Shown here in pieces: positions 47,730 through 55,641 of a DNA stretch of 64,000 nucleotides. The stretch's first letter is position 1, and every line of letters starts with the position of its first letter. The translations under genes and the position numbers were made by a program. Under the pieces are notes generated by a model. That model searched no databases. It had not been told where the DNA came from and saw only the letters and a list, made by a program, of their open reading frames with translations. The stretch covers positions 2,852,001 through 2,916,000 of the forward strand of contig NZ_CP078145.1 of assembly GCF_019222765.1 (NCBI RefSeq). The letters are read 5' to 3'. This DNA is from Nocardia iowensis (lineage in GTDB: Bacteria > Actinomycetota > Actinomycetes > Mycobacteriales > Mycobacteriaceae).

Positions 47730-48677
47730 ATGGCAACTGAGTCGACCGGCACCGGGCAACCCGCCACGCACCCCGTCGCGGCCACTTTCGACCTGCTCGG
47801 CGACCGCCTGACGCTGACCATCCTTCGGCACGCTTTCGTGAACCGCACCCGCCGGTTCAACCAGTGGATCGAACGCACCGGCGCTCCGCCCGCCGTGCTC
47901 ACCGCGCGCCTCGCCGCCCTGGTCGACGCGGGCGTGCTGGTCCGGACGCCGCAGCCGGGATCGCCGGACCGCTTCGACTACCTGCTGACCGAGCTGGGCC
48001 TGGCGACCTGGGAAATCCTGGTTTCCGTGTGGGGCTGGCAGCGTGCGTGGACCGCCGAGGGCGCGCTGCATCCGGACCTGGTGCACGGCGCGTGCGGACA
48101 TCGGGGACCGCCGGTGCTGATGTGCCGCGGCTGCGGCCGCACGGTGACTGCCCGCGATACCGAGGTCGACCTCGGCGACGATGCGTTGTGGCGCTTCACG
48201 TCCAGTGGCCGGCGCCGCGCCCGTGCCGCCGTTTCCGCGCATACCGATATGCAGTTCGATGAGGTGATGGCCGCGATCGGGGACCGCTGGAGCGCCACCG
48301 TGACGGGTCTCGCGCTGGCCGGTGTGCGGCGGTTCAGCGCGTTCCGCGCGGCCATGGACATGTCACCGACCACCCTGACCGAGCGACTGTCCCGCCTCTG
48401 CGACGCCGAGATCCTGCGCCGGTCCGGTACTGGATCCGGCCGCGAATACCGGTTGACGCCGCGCGGGCGGGCGCTGTTCGCGATATTCGCTTTCCTACTC
48501 GCCTGGTCGGAGCTGGCGCATCCAGGAGCGCCCGAACCGGGCCTGCGCATCCGGCATCGCGAATGTGGTGCGGTGCTGGTGCCCGCGTTGCGTTGTCGTG
48601 GCTGCGATGCCCGGCTCGAGCGCACCGATGTCCGGTTCGAACCGGTGTCGCGGGCCGTACTCGACCGCCTCGCCTGA
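47730..48677 (+). CDS. Tandem-duplicated HxlR-type transcriptional regulator with two zinc ribbons
   Basis: The product is 315 aa, built of two copies of the same module. Module 1 has an HxlR winged helix at residues 15-105 (FDLLGDRLTLTILRHAFVNRTRRFNQW) and a ribbon with His119, Cys122, Cys132, Cys135. Module 2 has an HxlR domain at 175-265 (AAIGDRWSATVTGLALAGVRRFSAFRAAM) and His276, Cys279, Cys289, Cys292. Normal HxlR proteins are about 110-150 aa and dimerise; this chain is a covalent pseudo-dimer. ATG 47730 has GGAGGGG about 10 nt upstream. Identical operators flank it, so it probably represses itself and the oxygenase operon until a ligand binds (inference). Confidence 0.9.
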   Translation: MATESTGTGQPATHPVAATFDLLGDRLTLTILRHAFVNRTRRFNQWIERTGAPPAVLTARLAALVDAGVLVRTPQPGSPDRFDYLLTELGLATWEILVSVWGWQRAWTAEGALHPDLVHGACGHRGPPVLMCRGCGRTVTARDTEVDLGDDALWRFTSSGRRRARAAVSAHTDMQFDEVMAAIGDRWSATVTGLALAGVRRFSAFRAAMDMSPTTLTERLSRLCDAEILRRSGTGSGREYRLTPRGRALFAIFAFLLAWSELAHPGAPEPGLRIRHRECGAVLVPALRCRGCDARLERTDVRFEPVSRAVLDRLA

Positions 48678-48696
48678 GGCGTCCCACCAGGCATCC

Positions 48697-48743
48697 TTGA
48701 CACTTCTGGCTGAGACGCGTATCACTTCATTAACTGTAGTGGA
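48697..48743 (+). promoter_or_regulatory. Promoter and operator copy 2 of the carotenoid oxygenase operon
   Basis: A consensus -35 TTGACA (48697-48702), 17-bp spacer, and TATCAC (48720-48725) form a sigma-70-type promoter. The 21-bp operator CACTTCATTAACTGTAGTGG plus A (48723-48743) covers the end of the -10 element and the expected start point near 48732. A protein bound there would block initiation. The ribosome site GGAGG begins at the operator edge, 10 nt before the GTG. Confidence 0.85.
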
Positions 48744-48754
48744 GGTGGTAAGAC

Positions 48755-50215
48755 GTGACGCTCAAGGAAGAACTCATCGCACCGGCCGCGCAAGCGCTGA
48801 CCAACCCGTATCTGGCGGGCCCGTACGCCCCCACCGCCGCGGAGGTCACCGCGACCGACCTCGCCGTGCTACACGGCGAACTGCCCGCCGATCTCGATGG
48901 CGTCTATGTGCGCAACGGCCCGAACCCGCAATTCGCGCCGATCGGTCGCTACCACTGGTTCGACGGTGACGGCATGCTGCACGCGGTGCATTTCGAGAAC
49001 GGCAAGGCCACTTACCGCAACCGCTTCATTCGTACCACCGAGTTCGCGGCCGAGCGCGCCGCCGGAACGGCGTTGTGGCGCGGTGTGATCGAGCCGTGGG
49101 ACGACAACCCGCCGGGCGATCGCCGGGAACGCAACTCCGCCAACACCGACGTCGTCTTCCACCATGGCAACCTGCTGGCACTGTGGTATCGCGCGGGCAA
49201 ACCGTATGCGCTGGACCCGATCAGCCTGGAGACCCGCGGTGTCGACACCTTCGGCGGCACACTGCCCGGTGAGGTCTCCGCACATGCCAAAGTCGATGAG
49301 CGCACCGAGGAATTCATCTTCTTCGACTACGGCATCCATGCGCCGTACCTGCGCTACGGCGTCGCCGACCCGTCCGGCAAGGTCACCCATTACACGGGGC
49401 TCGAGTTGCCCGGTCCGCGGTTGCCACACGACATGGCGATCACCGAGAACTACTCCATCCTGATGGATCTGCCGCTGTACAACGACCCGAAAGCCGCTGC
49501 GGCGGGCCGGTTCAAGCTGTTCTTCGACCGCACGCTGCCGAGCCGTTTCGCGGTGTTGCCCCGGCTCGGCGACGGCGCGCAGGCGCGCTGGTTCGAGGCC
49601 GCGCCCGGCTACATCTATCACACGGTCAATTCCTGGGAGGACGGCGACGAGATCGTCATGGTGGTCTGCCGGGTGTCGAAGCCGAGCCCGGTGTCGGACC
49701 GCACCAACCCGCTTGCGCAATTGCTCGCCTACCTCCGTCCCGAGGCGACACTGCACAGGTACCGCTTCAATATGCGGACCGGCGCCACCATCGAAGAGGC
49801 CATGGATGACGTCAATACCGAGTTCCCGGCCATCGATCAGGGCACAACCGGACAGCGCGGCCGCTGGTCGTATCAGATGCGGCTGTCGGTGGACAGCACC
49901 ATGCTCTTCGACGCGGTGATCAAGTACGACCTGCACACCGGCGCCAAGCAGACCCAGCCGTTCGGCGACGGATTCTTCGGTAGCGAACTCACCGTAGTGC
50001 CACGGCCGGATCCGCGCGACGAGGACGACGCCTGGCTGACCATGTTCGCGTTCAACAGCCACACCCAACTGTCCGAGGTCTGGATCTACGACGCCGCCGA
50101 CCTGGCCGCAGGACCCGTCTGCCGGCTCGGCCTGCCGGTCCGCGTGCCGCTCGGTTTCCACGCCACCTGGGTCAGCGGAGACCGGATGCGCGCGGCCGCA
50201 GAGCCGGTCGAGTGA
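48755..50215 (+). CDS. Carotenoid oxygenase family protein
   Basis: A 486-aa non-haem iron(II) dioxygenase of the carotenoid/lignostilbene cleavage family. The four iron-binding histidines are His177 (VSAHAKV), His225 (RLPHDMAI), His289 (YIYHTVN) and His469 (GFHATWV); VRNGPNPQF and HWFDGDGMLHAVHF are typical N-terminal blades of the propeller. It cleaves a conjugated double bond to two carbonyl products. Whether the substrate is an apocarotenoid, stilbene or phenylpropene cannot be told. GTG 48755 follows GGAGG. It is first in an operon with an LLM oxidoreductase, two thiolases and an acyl-CoA synthetase. Confidence 0.95.
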   Translation: MTLKEELIAPAAQALTNPYLAGPYAPTAAEVTATDLAVLHGELPADLDGVYVRNGPNPQFAPIGRYHWFDGDGMLHAVHFENGKATYRNRFIRTTEFAAERAAGTALWRGVIEPWDDNPPGDRRERNSANTDVVFHHGNLLALWYRAGKPYALDPISLETRGVDTFGGTLPGEVSAHAKVDERTEEFIFFDYGIHAPYLRYGVADPSGKVTHYTGLELPGPRLPHDMAITENYSILMDLPLYNDPKAAAAGRFKLFFDRTLPSRFAVLPRLGDGAQARWFEAAPGYIYHTVNSWEDGDEIVMVVCRVSKPSPVSDRTNPLAQLLAYLRPEATLHRYRFNMRTGATIEEAMDDVNTEFPAIDQGTTGQRGRWSYQMRLSVDSTMLFDAVIKYDLHTGAKQTQPFGDGFFGSELTVVPRPDPRDEDDAWLTMFAFNSHTQLSEVWIYDAADLAAGPVCRLGLPVRVPLGFHATWVSGDRMRAAAEPVE

Positions 50216-51219
50216 GCGCCCCTGCGCAGATGGGTACGACAGATCACCTGCTGAGCGTCAGCCTGCCCTATTGGCAGGACCGGGATCCGTTGGATGCCCT
50301 CGCTGTCGCCGAAGCGGCCGAGAAGCTCGGCTATCACCGGCTGTGGGTCGGGGAGATGGCGACGTTCGACGCCTTCGCCGTGGCCACCGCGATCGGCCTG
50401 GCCCCGGGGCGAATTCCGTTGTGCGTAGGGCCACTGGCCGTCGATGTTCGCACTCCGGCCACCATCGCCATGGGGGTCGCGAGTGTGGCCGCGCTCACCG
50501 GCCGGTCCGTCGATGTCGCCATCGGCAGCTCGAGCACCGTCGTGGTGAGCGGCTGGCACGGTCGGGAAAGGCGCAGCACCGCAGTGCATCTGGCGGAGTC
50601 GGCCCGCATCCTGCGCGGCCTGCTCGCGGGCGAGAAGGTCGAATTCGAAGGTGCGGTGGAGCGCACCGCCGGCTACCGCCTCCGGCTGGCGCCGCCGCAC
50701 TCATCGATCACCGTCGCCGCCTTCGGTGCCCGCGCCTTGGCCGCGGCCGCCCGGACCGCTGATCGTGTGGTGCTGAACTTGGTTACCCCAGAACAGGTTT
50801 CGCGGTGCGCCACATTGGTGCGCGAGGCGGCCGATCGGGCGAACCGTCCGACTCCCGCGATCGCGGTCTGGGTCACTGCCGCCGCCGACCCGACAGCCGA
50901 CCTGCTCGCCAGTGTTCGCCGCGGCGCCGTGGGATACCTGCGCGCACCCGGCTACGACGCCATGTTCGAGGAGGCGGGATTCGGCGAGGTGGTGCGGCTG
51001 GCGCGCAGCGGCGCACATCCGCGCGAAGTCCTGGTTGCGGTGCCCGACGAATTACCTGCGGCCGTAGGCATGTTCGGCGACGAAGCGGCACTGGCCCGCC
51101 GACTGGACGCGTATCGCCGGGCGGGTACCGACGAAATCGTCGTCGTGCCCGCCACTTCGGCCGAGGACCCGGCGGGCCACCACACACTCGATACCCTCGC
51201 GCGGCTCGACCATGCCTGA
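50212..51219 (+). CDS. LLM-class (luciferase-like) flavin or F420-dependent oxidoreductase
   Basis: A 335-aa TIM-barrel protein of the luciferase-like monooxygenase superfamily: LAVAEAAEKLGYHRLWVGEM near the start, GRSVDVAIGSSSTVVVSGWHG in the middle and RAGTDEIVVVPATS at the end. Members use FMN or F420; in Nocardia both are available. It may oxidise a cleavage product of the oxygenase (inference). Start GTG overlaps the oxygenase stop (GTGA) and the stop overlaps the thiolase start by 8 nt. Confidence 0.88.
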   Translation: MSAPAQMGTTDHLLSVSLPYWQDRDPLDALAVAEAAEKLGYHRLWVGEMATFDAFAVATAIGLAPGRIPLCVGPLAVDVRTPATIAMGVASVAALTGRSVDVAIGSSSTVVVSGWHGRERRSTAVHLAESARILRGLLAGEKVEFEGAVERTAGYRLRLAPPHSSITVAAFGARALAAAARTADRVVLNLVTPEQVSRCATLVREAADRANRPTPAIAVWVTAAADPTADLLASVRRGAVGYLRAPGYDAMFEEAGFGEVVRLARSGAHPREVLVAVPDELPAAVGMFGDEAALARRLDAYRRAGTDEIVVVPATSAEDPAGHHTLDTLARLDHA

Positions 51220-52396
51220 CGCCTACATCTACGACGCGATCCGGCTGCCCCGCGCCCGGGTCCGCAAGGCTGGGGGCACCCTCGCCGAGATCGCACCCTA
51301 CGAGTTGTTCGGGCAACTGCTCCTCGCCCTCGAAAGCCATTCGATCAGTGCGGATTCCATCGACGACATCCTCGTCGGCATCAGCACCACGGTGGGGGAG
51401 CAGGGCGGGAACCTTGCCCGCGCGGCGGCGCTGTGGGCGGGCTGGCCGGACCGGGTCCCCGGTGGCGTGGTGTCCCGGTTGTGCTGTTCCGGCCTCGACG
51501 CGGTCGAGAGCGCCGCCGCCAGAGTCGCCGCGGGCTACGCGGACGTGATCGTGGCGGGCGGGGTGGAGTCGATGTCCCGGGTGCCGATGCTCTCGGACCG
51601 GCCCGCCATCGCCACCGACGCCGATCTCGGCGAACGCACCGGGTTCGTCACGATCGGCGTATCCGCCGATCTCACCGCGGCGTCGTCCGGCATCACCCGT
51701 GCCGAACTCGACGCCTACGCCGTGCGCTCCCACCAGAAGGCCACCGCCGCACCGACTTCGGCGTCCGTGGTGCCGTTCCGCAAGGGCGGCACGGTGCTGC
51801 TCGACGCCGATGAGGGCGCCCGCGCGGACGCGAGCAGCGCCGCCTTCGCCGCGCTGCCCGCCCTGTTCGGCGACGATCCCGCATGGCAACGGGTGGCCCG
51901 CCGCCTGCCCGGCGCACCGCGCCCGGCGGACGGGCTGCACACGATCGCGACCGCGCCGCAGCTCGCCGACGGCGCCGCTGCCGTGGTCGTCGGCGGCCGC
52001 CGTGCGCAGGGGGTGCTCGGACGGCAGCCGATCGCCAGGATCGTCGGCACCGCACAGGCCGCGGTCCGCTCGCCGCTGCTCACCGCCCCGGCCGCCGCGG
52101 CGCGGCTGGCACTCGACCGCGCGGGCCTCGCCGCCGCCGACCTCGACGTGGTGGAAGCCAACGAATCCTTCGCTGTCACACCGATTCTGCTCGCCAGGCA
52201 GCTCGGCATCGATCCGGAGCTGGTCAACCCGTCCGGCGGCGCCCTCGCGGTCGGCCACCCCCTCGGGGCGACCGGCGGCAACCTGATCGTCCAAGCGCTC
52301 GACGCACTCGAGCGCACGGGCGGCGAACACGCGCTGGTCACCATTCCCGCGGCCCTCGGGCTCGGGTCTGCGGTGGTGCTGCGGCGCTTGAACTGA
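51212..52396 (+). CDS. Thiolase family protein with altered second active-site cysteine
   Basis: A 394-aa protein with the fold of thiolase I/II. The acylated Cys is in VSRLCCSGLDAV near residue 90, NESFAV and GGALAVGHPLGATGG (active-site His) are present. The final C-x-G-x-G motif is replaced by PAALG (about residues 379-383 in VTIPAALGLGSAV), so the general-base Cys is lost. Normal thiolysis or condensation may be impaired or changed. It overlaps the LLM gene by 8 nt and precedes the acyl-CoA synthetase by 10 nt. Confidence 0.9.
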   Translation: MPDAYIYDAIRLPRARVRKAGGTLAEIAPYELFGQLLLALESHSISADSIDDILVGISTTVGEQGGNLARAAALWAGWPDRVPGGVVSRLCCSGLDAVESAAARVAAGYADVIVAGGVESMSRVPMLSDRPAIATDADLGERTGFVTIGVSADLTAASSGITRAELDAYAVRSHQKATAAPTSASVVPFRKGGTVLLDADEGARADASSAAFAALPALFGDDPAWQRVARRLPGAPRPADGLHTIATAPQLADGAAAVVVGGRRAQGVLGRQPIARIVGTAQAAVRSPLLTAPAAAARLALDRAGLAAADLDVVEANESFAVTPILLARQLGIDPELVNPSGGALAVGHPLGATGGNLIVQALDALERTGGEHALVTIPAALGLGSAVVLRRLN

Positions 52397-52406
52397 AGGA
52401 ACGCGT

Positions 52407-54155
52407 ATGCCCGAGTCCCCGACCCCCGCAGGTGTTTCCCCTTCTGAAGAGCGGGCGTCTGTGTACGTTTGTCATCCTGCCGAGAAAGTGCGCGAGTACC
52501 TCGAGCGCGGTTGGTGGCAACCCGACACACTGACGGAGCTCTTCCAGCGCCGAGTCGACGCCGCGCCGGACGCGCCCGCCATCTCGGACCCCGCCAACCT
52601 TGCCGCGTTGACCCGAGCCGAACCCCAGACCATGTCCTGGCGTGAGCTCGACGAGTACAGCGGCGGCCTCGCGGCAGCCCTGTACCGCAACGGGATCCGC
52701 CAAGGCGATACCGTCGCAATCCTGCTACCGAATTCGATCGCGTTGACCGCCACCTACTTCGCGCTGTGGCGACTCGGCGCGGTCGCGACGCCCATGCCCG
52801 CCTCCTACCGCAGGCATGAGCTGTCCGGCATCGTCACCGCCGCCGAGGCGACAGCGATCGTCACCACTGGCGAGCTGTCGGGACGTGAACTCGCCCGCGA
52901 AGCGCTGGCCGTGGCGGGCAACGAAGGCACCGTGTTCGCTTTCGGTCCTGGAGTGCCGGATGACGCTGTCCCGCTGGACGACTCGGTATCCGCCGCCGAC
53001 CGGGAGCGGCTGCGGACCTACGTTCGAGGACTGACCGTTTCGGTGAACGACCGCGTCACCATCTGCTGGACCAGCGGGACAGAGGCCGCACCCAAGGGAA
53101 TTCCGCGGTGTCACGGGGACTGGGTGGCGATGGGGTGGGGCGTGCAGGACGGCCTGCACATCACCCCGGAGTCGGTGCTGCTCAACCCATTTCCGATGGT
53201 GAACATGGCAGGCTTCGCGGCGTCGTTCCTGCCGTGGCTGCTCGTCGGCGGGCATCTCGTGCAACACCAGCCGCTGGATCTCCCCGTGTTCCTCGCTCAG
53301 ATCGCGCGCCACCGGGTGACGCACACCAGCATGCCGCCCGCGCTGCTGACGATGCTGCTGCACAACGAGGCATTGCGCGCTTCGGTGGAGCTGTCCTCGC
53401 TCCGGCGCGTCGGTTCCGGTGGTGCGCCGCTGCCGCCGAGCGTGGTTCGTGGCTGGCAGGAAGAGCTCGGCATCGAGGTGCTCAACTTCTTCGGCTCCAA
53501 CGAGGGCGTGTGCCTGCTCGGGGCGCCAATAGATTTCCCCGATCCGGTCATCCGCGCGCAATACCTGCCGCGATATGGCGCGCCGGGCGTCCGCTGGTCC
53601 ACCCGCCTGGCCGAGAGCACCAGGGTCAAGCTCGTCGATGTCGGCACCGGTGTGACGGTGACCGAGGTCGGCGGGACCGGCGAACTGCGGCTGGCGGGGC
53701 CCGCGGTGTTCGGCGGCTATCTGCCGGGAACCGCGACGTCCGAACCGTTCGACGAGGAGGGTTTCCTGTGCAGTGGAGACGTTTTCGAGCTGTGTGGCGT
53801 GGATGGCCGGTATCTGCGTTTCGTCGACCGGATCAAAGAGATCATCATCCGCGGCGGCATGAACATCGCCCCGGCCGAGATCGAGGGGCTGCTTGCCGAT
53901 CACCCCGGCGTCGCCGACGTGGCGGTGGTCGGCTACCCGGATCCGGTGCTCGGCGAAAAGTGTTGTGCCTTCGTGGTTCCCGCACCCGGCCAGGCAGTGA
54001 CATTGGCGGACCTGATCGAGCATCTGCGCGCTCGCGAGGTGGCGTCCTTCAAATTGCCGGAGCGGCTGGAGATCGTCGAGACGCTGCCCCGTAATCCGGT
54101 CGGCAAGCTGTTGCGCCGCGAATTGCGGGCGACATTGCGCACCGACGAGATCTGA
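52407..54155 (+). CDS. Acyl-CoA synthetase (AMP-forming)
   Basis: A 582-aa ANL-superfamily adenylating enzyme. The A3 P-loop-like motif is ICWTSGTEAAPKGIP, A5 is NFFGSNEG, A7 has FLCSGDVFE, A8 RFVDRIKEIIIRGGMNIAPAEIE and A10 NPVGKLLRREL with the catalytic Lys. It activates a carboxylic acid to its CoA thioester, probably the acid derived from the oxygenase product. The relaxed A3 (TEAAPKG rather than TGxPKG) is uncommon. AAGGAA precedes ATG by 6 nt. Confidence 0.93.
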   Translation: MPESPTPAGVSPSEERASVYVCHPAEKVREYLERGWWQPDTLTELFQRRVDAAPDAPAISDPANLAALTRAEPQTMSWRELDEYSGGLAAALYRNGIRQGDTVAILLPNSIALTATYFALWRLGAVATPMPASYRRHELSGIVTAAEATAIVTTGELSGRELAREALAVAGNEGTVFAFGPGVPDDAVPLDDSVSAADRERLRTYVRGLTVSVNDRVTICWTSGTEAAPKGIPRCHGDWVAMGWGVQDGLHITPESVLLNPFPMVNMAGFAASFLPWLLVGGHLVQHQPLDLPVFLAQIARHRVTHTSMPPALLTMLLHNEALRASVELSSLRRVGSGGAPLPPSVVRGWQEELGIEVLNFFGSNEGVCLLGAPIDFPDPVIRAQYLPRYGAPGVRWSTRLAESTRVKLVDVGTGVTVTEVGGTGELRLAGPAVFGGYLPGTATSEPFDEEGFLCSGDVFELCGVDGRYLRFVDRIKEIIIRGGMNIAPAEIEGLLADHPGVADVAVVGYPDPVLGEKCCAFVVPAPGQAVTLADLIEHLRAREVASFKLPERLEIVETLPRNPVGKLLRRELRATLRTDEI

Positions 54156-54187
54156 CGAACCGACACCGACGACATGCAGGAGTGCTG

Positions 54188-55423
54188 ATGTCCCCCACCA
54201 CCATTCACCTACTCGGCGGCAGCCAGACCGATTTCGCCGTCAACTGGCACCGAGACGGCAAGGGCTTCGACGCCCTCATCGAGGTGGTAGTCGCGCAGAC
54301 CCTCGCGGCCACCGGTATCGCTCCGGACGAGATCGGCGTGATCCACCTCGGAAACGCGTTCGGCCAGTTGTTCACCGGCCAGGCGCAGCTCGGCGGCATG
54401 CCCGCCACGGTCGTGCCCGCGCTGTCGGGTGTCCCGGCGGGCAGGCACGAAGCTGCCTGCGCCTCCGGCAGTACCGCGCTGCTCGCCGCGATGGCCGACC
54501 TGGAATCCGGCCGCTACGACTGCGCGCTGGTGATCGGCGCGGAGTTGGAGAAGACCGTGCCCGGTGCGGTGGCCGCGGAATACCTCGGTGCCGCCGCCTG
54601 GGTCGGTCACGAGGCGGTGGACACGAAGTTCGTGTGGCCCAGCATGTTCGCCGCGGTCGCCGACGAATACGACCGGCGCTACGGCCTCGACGACGCGCAC
54701 CTGCGCGCGATCAGCGAGCTGAACATCACCAATGCGCGCACCAACCCGCTTGCGCAGACCAGAAATTGGACATATGGCCCGGACAGCTTCGGTGCCGACG
54801 ACACCGCGAACCCGCCGGTGGTCGGTCGGCTGCGCCGCCAGGATTGCAGTCAGATGACCGACGGTGCCGCCGCCCTGATTGTCGCATCCGACCGATTCTT
54901 GGCGCGGCGCACCGACTTACGACCCGATACACGGGCGGTGATCACCGGCTGGGGTCATCGCACCGCGGGCCTGCCGTTGGCGCAGAAGCTGCGCGCCTCC
55001 GCCGATGAACCGTATGTGTTTCCGCACGTGCGACAGACGATGCTGGACGCGCTGGGCCGGGCCGGGCTGCCCGATATCGACGCGGTGGACGGCGTTGAGG
55101 TGCACGACTGCTTCTCCATGTCCGAGTACATGACAATCGACCACCTCGGCATCACCGGACCCGGCGAAAGCTGGAAGGCGGTGGAAGGCGGTGACATTGC
55201 GCGTGACGGCCGCCTGCCGCTCAATCCCGGCGGCGGACTGATCGGCGGTGGCCATCCCGTTGGCGCGACCGGCGTACGCATGGTGCTCGACGCCTACAAA
55301 CAGGTCACTGGGCAAGCGGGAGCCTACCAAGTGCCGGGGGCACATCGATTCGGCACCCTCAACATCGGCGGGAGCGCCACGACCACAGTGAGTTTCATCG
55401 TGCAGAGCGCGACAGGCCCGTGA
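54188..55423 (+). CDS. SCP-x-type thiolase
   Basis: A 411-aa thiolase-like protein of the sterol-carrier (SCP-x/lipid-transfer) branch. The nucleophile is in EAACASGSTALLAAM, VEVHDCFSMSEY is the branch-specific motif, and GGGHPVGATGVRM holds the active-site His. The C-terminus NIGGSATTTVSFIV lacks the second Cys, as is usual in this branch. ATG 54188 has AGGAG 6 nt upstream. It is last in the operon and differs in class from the thiolase two genes before, so the pathway probably has two separate C-C cleavage steps (inference). Confidence 0.9.
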   Translation: MSPTTIHLLGGSQTDFAVNWHRDGKGFDALIEVVVAQTLAATGIAPDEIGVIHLGNAFGQLFTGQAQLGGMPATVVPALSGVPAGRHEAACASGSTALLAAMADLESGRYDCALVIGAELEKTVPGAVAAEYLGAAAWVGHEAVDTKFVWPSMFAAVADEYDRRYGLDDAHLRAISELNITNARTNPLAQTRNWTYGPDSFGADDTANPPVVGRLRRQDCSQMTDGAAALIVASDRFLARRTDLRPDTRAVITGWGHRTAGLPLAQKLRASADEPYVFPHVRQTMLDALGRAGLPDIDAVDGVEVHDCFSMSEYMTIDHLGITGPGESWKAVEGGDIARDGRLPLNPGGGLIGGGHPVGATGVRMVLDAYKQVTGQAGAYQVPGAHRFGTLNIGGSATTTVSFIVQSATGP

Positions 55424-55641
55424 TAGTGAAGGCATAACGTTCCTGATTTCGTGTTTCCGCTACCTCGCCGCGACAGACCGTGCGGCCTGTTCGAAGACCT
55501 GCTTGTGGACATGCCGCAACGCGCCGCATTCACCCGGCAAATCGACACTTTTCGCTGGCAACGGTGCGTCGATGGGGAATGCGATGTAGCCTTCCCACGC
55601 GTGATCACTTGTCTGCCATCGAATCTCCTCCTGGAGCCGAA

